NCBI GenBank assembly: GCA_021769525.1
Contig: JAETSQ010000016.1
Span: 1 to 47,599, forward strand
Reading direction: 5' to 3'
From: Oscillospiraceae bacterium
Lineage (GTDB): Bacteria > Bacillota > Clostridia > Oscillospirales > Ruminococcaceae
DNA length: 47,599 nt
Shown here: in pieces, positions 22,531 to 30,509 of the stretch
How positions within the stretch are numbered: the stretch's first letter is position 1
How the letters are laid out: each line of letters begins with the position of its first letter
Notes under the pieces: model-generated
What the model was told of the DNA's origin: nothing
Database searches by the model: none
Seen by the model: only the letters and a program-made list of their open reading frames with translations
Made by a program: the position numbers and the translations under genes

Positions 22531-25500
22531 TCAGGTATCCGGGTTTACGCCGGGGGCCGGCGGGGATCGGTAGGCCATCACGCCGTAGTCCACCAGGTCC
22601 GCAGGGATGTTCATTTCCGTCATGAGCCGGGAGACTGCCGCCGGCATCTTTTGCAGGGCGGCTTCCTCGGTAGCCTCCTTCGTATCGTAGCTGACGACAA
22701 TATCCACCCTGCCGTAGTTCTCGCGGGCGTTGTTCTTGGAGGCCCCAGGGCCGAAGTCCAGCCGGTTCACCTCCTGGGCGAACTCCTCTAGCCGGGCGCG
22801 GGAGCAGCGGCCCTCGGTTTTCCGCACCACGTTCCACTTGGTGCCGGTCCAGCGGTCCAGCATCTGGTCCACCGCCGCTTCGTCGGTGACGGCGATCTCC
22901 AGGAGGATGGATTCCCCCTCACACCAGACCTCAAACTGATTGTAGGCATCCAGAGGCAGGGCGTCGTACAGCTCATCTACCAGGGCGTTGCGCCGTCTCT
23001 GGGTCTCCAAACTGGTGGGATTGGGGTCTGGGGCGGTGTCCGGGTTCATCGTTAGCGGGTCGGTCCCGCTGCCGGTGGGCGCAGTGGCCTGCCCCCCGCC
23101 GGAGGTGCTGGCGCGGACGGTCAGGGCGATACGGGCAGCCTTCCAGATCGTCCCCTCCTGCTCCATGGTGAGGTTCCCCTGGGCGGTGGCAACGGTCTCC
23201 CCCGCCGCTGTTTTTATAGTGGCCGAGAAGTCGTAGACCTCCGCCCCGCCGGCGCGCCTTTGCAGGGCAACCCCATCGGCGTCAATATCCGCCCCGGCGC
23301 TTCGGGCCAAGGAGACCACCCGGTTCAAGGTGCGGTCGGCTATCAGCTTCTCAATACAGTCTTCGGTCACAACGTCGCCGAACCGCCGAGTGTGGTAGTC
23401 CAGCAGGTCGCTGCTCCCGGTGGCTAGTCCGGTCCCACCGGAGGGGGCTGCCCCCGCCGTGGCCTGGCTTACCGCCCGGTCGTAGTCATTCGCCTGCTGC
23501 ACCGTCCAGGAGAAGAGCTCCCACAGCACCATCTGCGCCCGCCGGGACGGGCCGTCGGCGGTCTGGATGGGCGCAAGGCCCTGTCCCCCGCCCCCGGTGC
23601 CCAGTCCTACGACCGTGTACAGCTTCCCCTGGATGCGCCGGAACCGGAACTCCTGGTAGTTTTCGGTCCAGTGCCAGCCGTCAAAATCTGCCGCAGGCTG
23701 GCCGTTGCCATTGGCGGAGATCCAGCGGCTCTGCTGGGTGGTGTCGTAGTCCCAAAGGAAGGAGACGGAAAATTCCTCCGGTGTCCCCGCCATGGGGGTG
23801 ATCTCCCCCACGGTAAAGTTTCGGATGCGCAGCTCCTCCGGGATATTCCGGGCTGTAAAGGCCCCAAAGTACCCCTCGATACCCACGCGGGCGATGTCCT
23901 GCATCTCCCCTTCAGCGTAGAAGGAGAGGGCTTCATTCACGATCCCCTCTTCGGCGGTGTCCAGGTAGATGTTCCGTATCTGCCGGTAGGCGTCCTCGGT
24001 CAGCTCCACCCGGTAGTTCATGAGCTTCTCCGCGTAGTAATGCCCCTGGTCCTCATACAGATAGTAGGCGTTGCCGGGCTCCCGTATCTCGATGCGCAGG
24101 AAGCTGTCAACAGGCACCTCCTTTTCCAGAGGGTTCAGGGGCACATCCGCCCCTCCCAGGATCAGCTCCGCCAGCCGGGTGGCGGTCTCCCCCTGGTGGC
24201 CGGTGAACTTCCGAAGCCGCTCCCCCGCCACCGTCTCCTCAAAGCCGGTGTAGTAGCCGTTTTCCGGATCCGGGGATTCCCGCCGGGAGACGGTCTGATA
24301 GACCTCCCGTATCTCCCGGTAGACCTCCTGGGTCAGCTCCAGGCGGTAGTCCTCCGGCCGCTCCAGGTAGAACCGCCCGCCGGACTCGTAAACATAGTAG
24401 GTGGTGCCGGGGTTGCCCATGTTGATGAACAGGTAATCCCCGGATGGCGGGACCTGGCCGGGCTTTTCCTCCAGCAGGGTACCGTCCAGCAGCAGGGAGG
24501 CCAGGCGGGAGCCCACCAGGGGCTCGGTGGAGATAAGATACTGCTGTTCCCTGCCGTCCAGCACCTCCAAGAAGCTCACCCGGTATTCCCCGGCCTGCTC
24601 CGGGCCGGTGAGGAAGGTGTACTCCTCCACCACCCGGAAAAGATGGACCGATTCCCGGAGGAGGTAGCTTGGGCCGCCTTCCTCCCAGACCGCAGATAAG
24701 GTGAAGCAGAGGGAGAGGTCCTCCGACCCTCCGGCATCGGAGCGCTGAAAGGTGAGGCGCAGTTCCCAGTCCTCCGGTTTTTCTTCGGAAGGAAGCGGCT
24801 TTTTGTTTACCTCCAGGCCGGAGACCAGCTCCACCAGCCGCTCCACCTGTTCCGCGTCGGTGAGCAGCACCGCGCCGGCATCCCGGCGCTCCACCCGGAT
24901 GCTTTCCGCCGAAAGGCCGTTATACTGAGGATAGGCCGCTTTGTCGGAGAGGGGGATCCAGTCCTCCGCCGGATCGGTCAGCAGGCAGAAGGCCAGGATC
25001 ACCCCCAGGACCAGTGCCGCCATCAGCACCCAGAAGGCGGGCTTTTTGTACCGCAGGATGTTCCGGATGCGGGTCTTTACATCGTTTTCCCCAAAGGCCA
25101 GGGGGCTCATCAGGCCGCTTTGCCGCGCCGAGACCGCCAGGAGGGAGGAGGAATAGCCCTTCCGGATGCCGGAGCCCAGCTTTTCCATGACCGCTTCATC
25201 GCAGGACATCTCCATATCCCGGCACATGAGGAAATAGGCCAGCCACAGCACCGGGTTGAACCAGTGGACGCAAAGGAGCAGCAGGGCCAGGGGCTTCACC
25301 AGGTGGTCCATCCGGCGGATGTGGGTCTCCTCGTGGCAGAGGATATACTCCCGTTCCTCCTCCCCCAGCCCCAGGGGCAGGTAGATGCGGGGGCGGAAGA
25401 AGCCCAGCACAAAGGCGGTGGGGATGCGGTCGCTTTCCCAGACATTTCCCTCCCTCCGGGTGGCCTCCCGCAGCTTCCGGCAAAAGCGCAGGTAGGAAAG

Positions 25501-25896
25501 GACACAGTACAGGAACATCAGGAGAGCTCCCGCCTGCCAGACCAGATTTCCTACCTCCAGCCAAAGCTGCACCGGGTTGATGCTGGCGGCAGGGGCGGCC
25601 GGGGGCAGGCTCTGGTTCACCGCCTGGTCAAAGAAGGTGAAACCGCTTTGGATCTCCGGCCGGGCGGCGTAAACGATGTCCTGGGGGATGGTCTGGGGCC
25701 GGGGCATCAGACTGAAGATACTGGTGAAGGACACCGGGCAGACCAGCCGGAACAGCACCACCGACCACAGGGCGTAGGAAAAGACCTTGGGAGCCCGGCG
25801 CAGCAGCAGACGCCCCGCCATCACCAGAAGGGCCGCCCATGCTGCCCCCAGGCTCATATTCAGGATCTGGATAAACCAGCTTGCCGGGATGCTCAT
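22531..25896 (-). CDS. BlaR1-type M56 metallopeptidase with a very large sensor region
   Basis: 1121 residues. Residues 1-300 form the M56 membrane peptidase: helices at about 8-30, 40-60 and 118-137, zinc motif HEETH (188-192) in ILCHEETHIRRMDHLV, and a fourth helix near 285-305. In BlaR1/MecR1 this domain cleaves the BlaI/MecI repressor after sensing. The remaining 800 residues lie outside the membrane and are not a penicillin-binding domain. They contain two related units, YLFINMGNPGTTYYVYESGG... and FLRIEIREPGNAYYLYEDQG..., each ending in a DYRLELT/NYRVELT helix, then a nuclear-transport-factor-like part and two Pro/Thr/Gly linkers. It overlaps blaI by 4 nt (ATGA). Confidence 0.9.
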   Translation of the reverse strand: MSIPASWFIQILNMSLGAAWAALLVMAGRLLLRRAPKVFSYALWSVVLFRLVCPVSFTSIFSLMPRPQTIPQDIVYAARPEIQSGFTFFDQAVNQSLPPAAPAASINPVQLWLEVGNLVWQAGALLMFLYCVLSYLRFCRKLREATRREGNVWESDRIPTAFVLGFFRPRIYLPLGLGEEEREYILCHEETHIRRMDHLVKPLALLLLCVHWFNPVLWLAYFLMCRDMEMSCDEAVMEKLGSGIRKGYSSSLLAVSARQSGLMSPLAFGENDVKTRIRNILRYKKPAFWVLMAALVLGVILAFCLLTDPAEDWIPLSDKAAYPQYNGLSAESIRVERRDAGAVLLTDAEQVERLVELVSGLEVNKKPLPSEEKPEDWELRLTFQRSDAGGSEDLSLCFTLSAVWEEGGPSYLLRESVHLFRVVEEYTFLTGPEQAGEYRVSFLEVLDGREQQYLISTEPLVGSRLASLLLDGTLLEEKPGQVPPSGDYLFINMGNPGTTYYVYESGGRFYLERPEDYRLELTQEVYREIREVYQTVSRRESPDPENGYYTGFEETVAGERLRKFTGHQGETATRLAELILGGADVPLNPLEKEVPVDSFLRIEIREPGNAYYLYEDQGHYYAEKLMNYRVELTEDAYRQIRNIYLDTAEEGIVNEALSFYAEGEMQDIARVGIEGYFGAFTARNIPEELRIRNFTVGEITPMAGTPEEFSVSFLWDYDTTQQSRWISANGNGQPAADFDGWHWTENYQEFRFRRIQGKLYTVVGLGTGGGGQGLAPIQTADGPSRRAQMVLWELFSWTVQQANDYDRAVSQATAGAAPSGGTGLATGSSDLLDYHTRRFGDVVTEDCIEKLIADRTLNRVVSLARSAGADIDADGVALQRRAGGAEVYDFSATIKTAAGETVATAQGNLTMEQEGTIWKAARIALTVRASTSGGGQATAPTGSGTDPLTMNPDTAPDPNPTSLETQRRRNALVDELYDALPLDAYNQFEVWCEGESILLEIAVTDEAAVDQMLDRWTGTKWNVVRKTEGRCSRARLEEFAQEVNRLDFGPGASKNNARENYGRVDIVVSYDTKEATEEAALQKMPAAVSRLMTEMNIPADLVDYGVMAYRSPPAPGVNPDT

Positions 25897-26249
25897 TCCG
25901 TCGCCTCCTCGATCAGCTGCTTCAGCTCCGCCGCCTCCTTTTGGGTGAGCTTCTTCTTCCCCAGGAAGGCAGCGACAAAGACCGGCAGGGAGCCTTCAAA
26001 CCCCCGCTCCACCACAGCCTGGCTTTCGTACTGCCGCACCTCTTCCCTCCCCACCAGGGCGGTGACGGTGGCGTTCTCGTTTTGCAGAAGCCCCCGCTCC
26101 CCCAGCTTCCGCAGCACTGTGTAGGTGGTGGGCTTTTTCCATCCCAGCCGCTCCTGGCACACCCGGCACAGCTGGGTGGAGTTTACCGGCTCCAGCTCCC
26201 AGATGATGTCCATAAAGCGGTATTCCGCGTCAAACAGCTTATATTGCAT
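25893..26249 (-). CDS. BlaI/MecI/CopY-family repressor
   Basis: 118-residue winged-helix repressor. The N-terminal domain reads ILWELEPVNSTQLCRVCQERLGWKKPTTYTVLRKLGERGLLQ, the BlaI pattern in which the recognition helix carries KPTTYTVLRKL. The C-terminal half is a dimerisation helix pair (KKKLTQKEAAELKQLIEEA). Family knowledge: the M56 partner cuts the repressor and relieves repression. Here the partner gene overlaps by 4 nt. The likely operator lies in its own promoter (26295-26318). The start at 26249 is supported by the normal N-terminus although the ribosome-binding site (GGGGGA) is only fair. Confidence 0.92.
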   Translation of the reverse strand: MQYKLFDAEYRFMDIIWELEPVNSTQLCRVCQERLGWKKPTTYTVLRKLGERGLLQNENATVTALVGREEVRQYESQAVVERGFEGSLPVFVAAFLGKKKLTQKEAAELKQLIEEATE

Positions 26250-26294
26250 CGCTCATTCCCCCGGTGGTTTATTATGGTAGACCTGTCTTTCGGT

Positions 26295-26326
26295 ATAAGT
26301 TTACTACAATAAACTTATCCTGTCAA
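26295..26326 (-). promoter_or_regulatory. blaI promoter with overlapping operator palindrome
   Basis: On the minus strand: TTGACA (complement of 26321-26326), 17-bp spacer, TAAACT (complement of 26298-26303). The palindrome ATAAGTTTA-N6-TAAACTTAT (26295-26318) fills the spacer and -10 box, with TACTACAATA at its centre. A dimer bound there would block polymerase, so the operon is probably autoregulated. Confidence 0.82.
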
Positions 26327-26399
26327 GCGGAAATTTTGGGGAAGAACTTGCAATGCCTGCGAAATCACCGAATGAAGGGCCAAACGGGCATATTGACCC

Positions 26400-26428
26400 T
26401 TGCATTCTTCCACGGCAGCCGGTATAAT
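26400..26428 (+). promoter_or_regulatory. promoter of coiled-coil module 2
   Basis: TTGCAT at 26400-26405, 17-bp spacer, TATAAT at 26423-26428. It matches the module 1 promoter in both boxes, the spacing and the GGCAGCCG spacer core. The sequence before the -35 box is unrelated to that before module 1. Confidence 0.88.
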
Positions 26429-26453
26429 GGACAAAGAGAGAGGAGGTGCGAAT

Positions 26454-26831
26454 ATGCTGACAAGAGAAGACCTGGCAGCCATTGGTGCCATGATGGATGA
26501 AAAGCTGGAGACCAGCCTAAAGCCTATCAGGCAGGACATCACCGGGATAAAAGGCGAAATCACCGGAATGAAGTCGGACATCAAAGAGATGAAGGGTGAA
26601 ATCCTCACCCTCAAGGAGAGGACCACCAAGCTGGAGTTGACCATGGAACATCAAGTAGACCGGGCGGTGAACCTGGTGCTGGAGGGCCACGAGGGGCTCC
26701 GCCAGATGATCGAGGGACGATTGGTCACCAAGGATGACCGCGAGCAGGACAGGGTCCGCATCTTCACCCTGGAAGAGATCGCAAAGCTGCATACCTCCCA
26801 AATTGCAGACCTGCAAAAGAAAACCAGCTGA
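26454..26831 (+). CDS. heptad-repeat coiled-coil protein, copy 2 (125 aa)
   Basis: Paralogue of the gene at 16607. It has the same N-terminus (LTREDLAAIGAMMDEKLE), the same central block (DRAVNLVLEGHEGLRQMIE) and a near-identical C-terminal helix (REQDRVRIFTLEEIAKLHTSQIADLQKK). The coiled coil between them differs: units TGIKGEI, TGMKSDI and KEMKGEI, with one more heptad than copy 1. Ends conserved and repeat number variable suggests repeat expansion or recombination. The start at 26454 has GAGAGGAGG about 8 nt upstream. The codons from 26400 are the promoter. Function unknown. Confidence 0.85.
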   Translation: MLTREDLAAIGAMMDEKLETSLKPIRQDITGIKGEITGMKSDIKEMKGEILTLKERTTKLELTMEHQVDRAVNLVLEGHEGLRQMIEGRLVTKDDREQDRVRIFTLEEIAKLHTSQIADLQKKTS

Positions 26832-26837
26832 AAAGGA

Positions 26838-26870
26838 CCCCCTGCCCCATCAGGCGCAGGGGGCTTTTTT
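26838..26870 (+). terminator. terminator of coiled-coil module 2
   Basis: CCCCCTGC (26838-26845) pairs with GCAGGGGG (26856-26863), then CTTTTTT. Stem and loop match module 1 with one loop difference and a better T-tract. Confidence 0.9.
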
Positions 26871-26878
26871 GTTCCATA

Positions 26879-26914
26879 TTACATTACGCTAAAGAAATCT
26901 TTAGCGTAATGTAA
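26879..26914. repeat. 16-bp perfect inverted repeat with CGCTAAA/TTTAGCG core
   Basis: TTACATTACGCTAAAG (26879-26894) and CTTTAGCGTAATGTAA (26899-26914) with loop AAAT. The core is shared with the repeat at 16237-16264, and both lie next to a coiled-coil module. There is no T-tract, so it is not an ordinary terminator. Confidence 0.85.
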
Positions 26915-26963
26915 GGCGGTACATTTTAGTAAAACCTGTTTCCGGAGCTTCCCGGCAAGGGAC

Positions 26964-26993
26964 TTGCCAGGACAGCAGCCTGTATGCTATACT
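26964..26993 (+). promoter_or_regulatory. likely promoter of the isomerase/epimerase gene
   Basis: TTGCCA at 26964-26969, 18-bp spacer, TATACT at 26988-26993, giving a leader of about 70 nt. Within the leader no riboswitch or clear hairpin is seen. Confidence 0.6.
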
Positions 26994-27068
26994 GAGGACA
27001 AATAATACTTCCCGGCAGGTGGATATGCCAAAACAATGGTATAGCTTTTAAGGAAAGGAGATCTTGAC

Positions 27069-28052
27069 ATGTTGCTTTCTTCGGTAAACAGCGATTACAA
27101 CAACGATCTGCATAGCTGGAAGGAGATCGAGCGCCAGGTACTGAACATCGCCAAGGCGGGGTTCACCCATACCCAGTGGATCCACGATTGGGACGGTGAG
27201 TACCTCTACAGCCCCAGCGAGATGTTCCAGGTGCGGGACCTGCTGCGAGGCTGCGGGGTAAAGGCCCACACCATCCATGCCAGCGAGGGAGGGCGGCGCA
27301 CCGCCGTGATAAACGGGCGGGTAGTTTTCCGTAACGGCGAACGCTTTGAGGAGATCCGCAAGGACTACACCTCCGCCAACGAATACACCCGTCTGGCCGG
27401 AGTGGACCTTCTGAAAAACCGCATCGACCTGTGCAGCCACATCGGCGCAGGGGCCATGGTGCTGCATATGCAGATGCCTTGGCGTTGGTTTGCCGAAGAT
27501 CCCCAGAACAAGACCGATTATTTCCGGCAGGTATATAAAAGTTTGGACGAATTGCAGCCCTATGCCAAGGCAGCAGGGGTAAAGGTGGCGCTGGAAAACC
27601 TCATCGTCACCCCCTGGCAGCTGCAGGAGGAGCAGTTCGACCGGCTGTTTGACCGCTACGATGCCGACTTCCTGGGCTTTACCTACGATTCCGGCCATGC
27701 CGCGCTGCAGTGCTGCCACGATCCCTACTACTTCCTGCGCAAATACCACAGCCGTCTTTACGCCACCCATCTGCAGGAAAACCGCGGCATCGACCCGGCG
27801 CTGAATAACGACGACGCCGAAGCGCTGGCCCACGACAGCCACTGGGTGCCCATGGACCCCCGCGGCGGCCTCATCGACTGGGACGAGATCGCTGCCTGGG
27901 TGGCAAAGGCCCCCCTGGACCTGCCGGCGGATTTTGAGGTGGGCATCTATGGCGACACCCCGGAGGAGGAATTTGCCCAGTTGGTGAAGTGCCGCGAGAC
28001 GGCCGAAAAATTCTACCAAATGGTACAGGCGCACAAAGAAACAAAAATATAG
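27069..28052 (+). CDS. TIM-barrel sugar phosphate isomerase/epimerase family protein
   Basis: 327 residues of the AP-endonuclease-2/xylose-isomerase-like superfamily. Visible features are the early strand-helix unit ending FTHTQWIHDWDGEY, HTIHASEG, the metal-site glutamate in VKVALENLIV, FTYDSGHAAL with the Asp/His ligands, and YATHLQENRG. Members act on sugars or inositols. The substrate cannot be read from sequence. Full length with a strong AAAGGAG before ATG 27069. It stands alone between its own promoter and terminator. Its arginine codons are often CGC/CGT and its GC third positions are less biased to CGG than in neighbouring genes, which may reflect acquisition. Confidence 0.8.
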   Translation: MLLSSVNSDYNNDLHSWKEIERQVLNIAKAGFTHTQWIHDWDGEYLYSPSEMFQVRDLLRGCGVKAHTIHASEGGRRTAVINGRVVFRNGERFEEIRKDYTSANEYTRLAGVDLLKNRIDLCSHIGAGAMVLHMQMPWRWFAEDPQNKTDYFRQVYKSLDELQPYAKAAGVKVALENLIVTPWQLQEEQFDRLFDRYDADFLGFTYDSGHAALQCCHDPYYFLRKYHSRLYATHLQENRGIDPALNNDDAEALAHDSHWVPMDPRGGLIDWDEIAAWVAKAPLDLPADFEVGIYGDTPEEEFAQLVKCRETAEKFYQMVQAHKETKI

Positions 28053-28059
28053 ATGAAAG

Positions 28060-28089
28060 GTCCCCTGCCGGAGCGGGGGACTTTTCTGT
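28060..28089 (+). terminator. terminator after the isomerase/epimerase gene
   Basis: GTCCCC and GGGGAC flank a short loop (about 28060-28081) and are followed by TTTTCTGTCT. It lies between convergent genes. Confidence 0.8.
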
Positions 28090-28135
28090 CTCGGATTTTC
28101 ATTTGTGCGCGGCGGTAAGCCGTGTGGGGGCTGCC

Positions 28136-29269
28136 TTACTGCACCCTGGGCAGATTGGAAAGGTAGCGGAAGCTGCCGTCCTCCAGGGTCTTGACCGTCA
28201 GACGGTACAGGCCATCATCCAATGGAACACCGGTATAAAAATAGTATTCTTCATAATCGATGGCCAGGGTCTCCCCTTCCTGCTCCCAGCCGGTGACGCG
28301 GTAACAGATGGGTCCGCCGCCCCGGCCCCCCTCGTAATGGATGGTGCCGGTCTCCGGGTCGTATCGACCGGAAGTTTTCCTCTCGCCGATCACCAGGTCG
28401 GCGGTGATCCCGTCAAAGTAGCGGGAGAGGGTCTCCACCATCTCGGCCACCGGCCAGTCGCTGCCAAAGCGGTCAAAGGCGGAGCTGCCGGTCTCATAGC
28501 GGTAAATATCCTCAAAGAGCCCCACCCAGGAGGTCAGCTCCTGGGGAGAAGCCCAGGTGCGGCTGCCCAGACCCAGGTACAGGATCGGAGGGAAATACCG
28601 GTCATACAGCTTCCGGCACTCCTGGACGTTTTCATAAAGGGCGCGGTCGTTCACCACCTGGTCACCGGAATCCGCTCCGTAGACCAGGTATCCGTATTCG
28701 TTGAGGGAAAGGCCGCTGACAGCGATCTTTTCTCCCTCGGTCATGCTGTCCCACTGCCTTTCAAACCCATCGCTGTAAGTTACAGTACCTTTGTCCGAGA
28801 CAAAGTGCCGGAGGTAGCAGCTTCGCTCCCCGTTGTCATAGATCTGGAAGGTATAGTGATAGAGGTCCCAGTCCTCCCCATTTTCCACCGCTGCCAGGAA
28901 GTCCTCCACCGGCTGGGGGCCGGTGATGATCTCCCCATCATAGAGGATGACCGAGGGCCGCTCCAACGCCTGCCGGTAGAGAGGGGACGCGGCAAGGTCC
29001 TCCCCCACCAGCTCCGGATAGTCGATGACCGCCGGATTTCCAATAGGCTCCCGGTCCGGGGCAGACGGTCCCGGAACAGAGGCGTCCGAAGATGCCACAG
29101 AAGAAGAGCTTTCCGGAGAAGGGCTTTCCGGCACGGCCGGAGAGGATTCCGGGGCAGAAGCGCTTTGAGAAGACCCGGAAGGAGCGGCACCGTTTCCCGG
29201 TCCGCCGCAGGCGGAAAGACCAAAAACAAGCACCCATGCAAAAACCAGTGCGGAGATACGAGCTGCCAT
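28136..29269 (-). CDS. lipoprotein of unknown function, 377 aa
   Basis: Signal peptide with lipobox: MAARISALVFAWVLVFGLSACGG, lipid-modified at the cysteine near residue 21, so it is anchored outside the membrane. A low-complexity Ser/Pro/Ala linker (residues 23-72) follows, as often in Gram-positive lipoproteins. The folded part (about 75-377) shows aromatic-rich beta segments such as DWDLYHYTFQIYDNGERSCYLRHF and IDYEEYYFYTGVPLDDGLYRLTV. No family recognised. ATG 29269 has AAAGGAGG about 8 nt upstream. The gene lies downstream of the tRNA cluster on the same strand but beyond its terminator. Confidence 0.85.
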   Translation of the reverse strand: MAARISALVFAWVLVFGLSACGGPGNGAAPSGSSQSASAPESSPAVPESPSPESSSSVASSDASVPGPSAPDREPIGNPAVIDYPELVGEDLAASPLYRQALERPSVILYDGEIITGPQPVEDFLAAVENGEDWDLYHYTFQIYDNGERSCYLRHFVSDKGTVTYSDGFERQWDSMTEGEKIAVSGLSLNEYGYLVYGADSGDQVVNDRALYENVQECRKLYDRYFPPILYLGLGSRTWASPQELTSWVGLFEDIYRYETGSSAFDRFGSDWPVAEMVETLSRYFDGITADLVIGERKTSGRYDPETGTIHYEGGRGGGPICYRVTGWEQEGETLAIDYEEYYFYTGVPLDDGLYRLTVKTLEDGSFRYLSNLPRVQ

Positions 29270-29406
29270 ACAGAGAGCCTCCTTTCTTCAATAGATAACG
29301 CTGAAAAAGAGAAAATATTGCAGAAAAGACGCAGGTCCCCTATAAAAAGAGCGGCCTTTTGTTCAACATCGAAGACGGATACCCCCCGCCGCAGCGGGCT
29401 CCAAAT

Positions 29407-29435
29407 AAAAAAGGACCGATTTTCGGTCCTTTTTT
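29407..29435 (-). terminator. terminator of the tRNA operon
   Basis: AAAAAAGGACCGA and TCGGTCCTTTTTT form a perfect 13-bp stem with a 3-nt loop, giving a T-run on either strand. It lies four bases beyond the CCA end of tRNA-Gly. Confidence 0.92.
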
Positions 29436-29438
29436 GTT

Positions 29439-29514
29439 TGGAGCGGGTTACGAGGCTCGAACTCGCTACCTCCACCTTGGCAAGGTGGCGCTCTACCAGA
29501 TGAGCTAAACCCGC
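29439..29514 (-). tRNA. tRNA-Gly (GCC)
   Basis: 76 nt including an encoded CCA. The acceptor arms GCGGGTT/AACCCGC, D-arm TAGCTC, anticodon arm CACCTTGCCAAGGTG with anticodon GCC, and T-loop GTTCGAG are all visible. Last gene of a four-tRNA unit. Confidence 0.97.
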
Positions 29515-29535
29515 AGGATGCGGCCGTTTGGCCGC

Positions 29536-29611
29536 TGGTGGCTCCGACTGGAATCGAACCAGTGACACGGGGATTTTCAGTCCCCTGCTCTACCAACTGA
29601 GCTACAGAGCC
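29536..29611 (-). tRNA. tRNA-Phe (GAA)
   Basis: 76 nt with encoded CCA. Acceptor arms GGCTCTG/CGGAGCC, D-arm TAGCTCAGTTGGTAGAGCA, anticodon arm GGGGACTGAAAATCCCC with anticodon GAA, and T-loop GGTTCGATTCC. Third gene of the unit. Confidence 0.97.
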
Positions 29612-29617
29612 AAAAGA

Positions 29618-29694
29618 TGGCGACCCGGATGGGGTTCGAACCCACGACCTCTAGCGTGACAGGCTAGCGTTCTAACCAGCTGAACTACCGGGCC
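29618..29694 (-). tRNA. tRNA-Asp (GTC)
   Basis: 77 nt with encoded CCA. Acceptor arms GGCCCGG/CCGGGTC, anticodon arm CTAGCCTGTCACGCTAG with anticodon GTC, and T-loop GGGTTCGAACCC. The GUC anticodon makes it a substrate for Tgt and QueA encoded in this window. Confidence 0.97.
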
Positions 29695-29701
29695 ATTTTG
29701 A

Positions 29702-29777
29702 TGGTGGGAACAACAGGGCTCGAACCTGTGACCCTCTGCTTGTAAGGCAGATGCTCTCCCAGCTGAGCTATGCTCCC
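29702..29777 (-). tRNA. tRNA-Val (TAC)
   Basis: 76 nt with encoded CCA. Acceptor arms GGGAGCA/TGTTCCC, D-arm TAGCTCAGCTGGGAGAGCA, anticodon arm TCTGCCTTACAAGCAGA with anticodon TAC, and T-loop GGTTCGAGCC. First gene of the unit. Confidence 0.97.
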
Positions 29778-29831
29778 AAACAGGCTTTTGGGACACTGGG
29801 AAAAGCCACAGGCCCTCAAGCGACGAATGTT

Positions 29832-29860
29832 ATTTTATCATAATCTGCCCTTTAAGTCAA
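29832..29860 (-). promoter_or_regulatory. promoter of the tRNA operon
   Basis: On the minus strand: TTGACT (complement of 29855-29860), 17-bp spacer, TAAAAT (complement of 29832-29837), about 55 bp before tRNA-Val. The rest of the 295-bp gap up to 30072 shows no further feature that I can support. Confidence 0.88.
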
Positions 29861-30072
29861 CCCATTTGAGGCAGTTTCCGATATTTTTTTTGCAAAAACT
29901 GGCCGCCGCTCCACCCAGCGGAAAGGAGGCTCTTTTGTCAGAAACTCCATGGTATTTCTTCTTTCCGCAGCCAAACAATATGGATACGGAACATCCTAAA
30001 AAGCCGTATTCGCGGGCACTGCCCGCCTGCGGATACAGCCTCCAAATCACTACAAAAAGCGAGGAAACCGCC

Positions 30073-30498
30073 ATGAACGAGGATAAACTTCTGGAAGATA
30101 TTTACCAGAACGCCAACACCGGCATCTATTCCATTGAGACCATCCTCCCCAAGGTGGAGGACAACCGCGTTTCCGCCGAGCTGGTCTCCTACCAGGGGAA
30201 TCTGGAGCAGATCGCCCACACTGCCCGGCAGATGATGGCCCTGAAAAATATGGATCCCACCGATTCCGGGGTGATGTCCCGCATGGGGATCTGGACCGGG
30301 GTGCAGCTGAATGCCCTGCGGGATAACAGCGCCTCCCACATCGCCGATATGGTCATCAAGGGGAACACCATGGGCATCACCAAAATGACACGGGAGATGA
30401 ACCAGTCTCTCTCCGGGGACCCCCAGGTGCGGGGACTGGGGGAGGAACTCATCAACGCCCAGCGCAGAAGCATCGAGACCCTGAAAAAATACCTCTAG
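30073..30498 (+). CDS. hypothetical four-helix protein, 141 aa
   Basis: Soluble, helical protein with periodic hydrophobics: LLEDIYQNANTGIYSIETILPKVED, ELVSYQGNLEQIAHTARQMMALK, and ASHIADMVIKGNTMGITKMTREMNQSL, which looks like a four-helix bundle, possibly ferritin-like. Proteins of this size and pattern occur in Oscillospiraceae genomes, but I know no function. The frame is open back into the tRNA region. ATG 30073 is chosen because GCGAGGA lies about 10 nt upstream. The small gene at 30510 follows by 11 nt. Confidence 0.75.
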   Translation: MNEDKLLEDIYQNANTGIYSIETILPKVEDNRVSAELVSYQGNLEQIAHTARQMMALKNMDPTDSGVMSRMGIWTGVQLNALRDNSASHIADMVIKGNTMGITKMTREMNQSLSGDPQVRGLGEELINAQRRSIETLKKYL

Positions 30499-30509
30499 GA
30501 GGGATCAGT

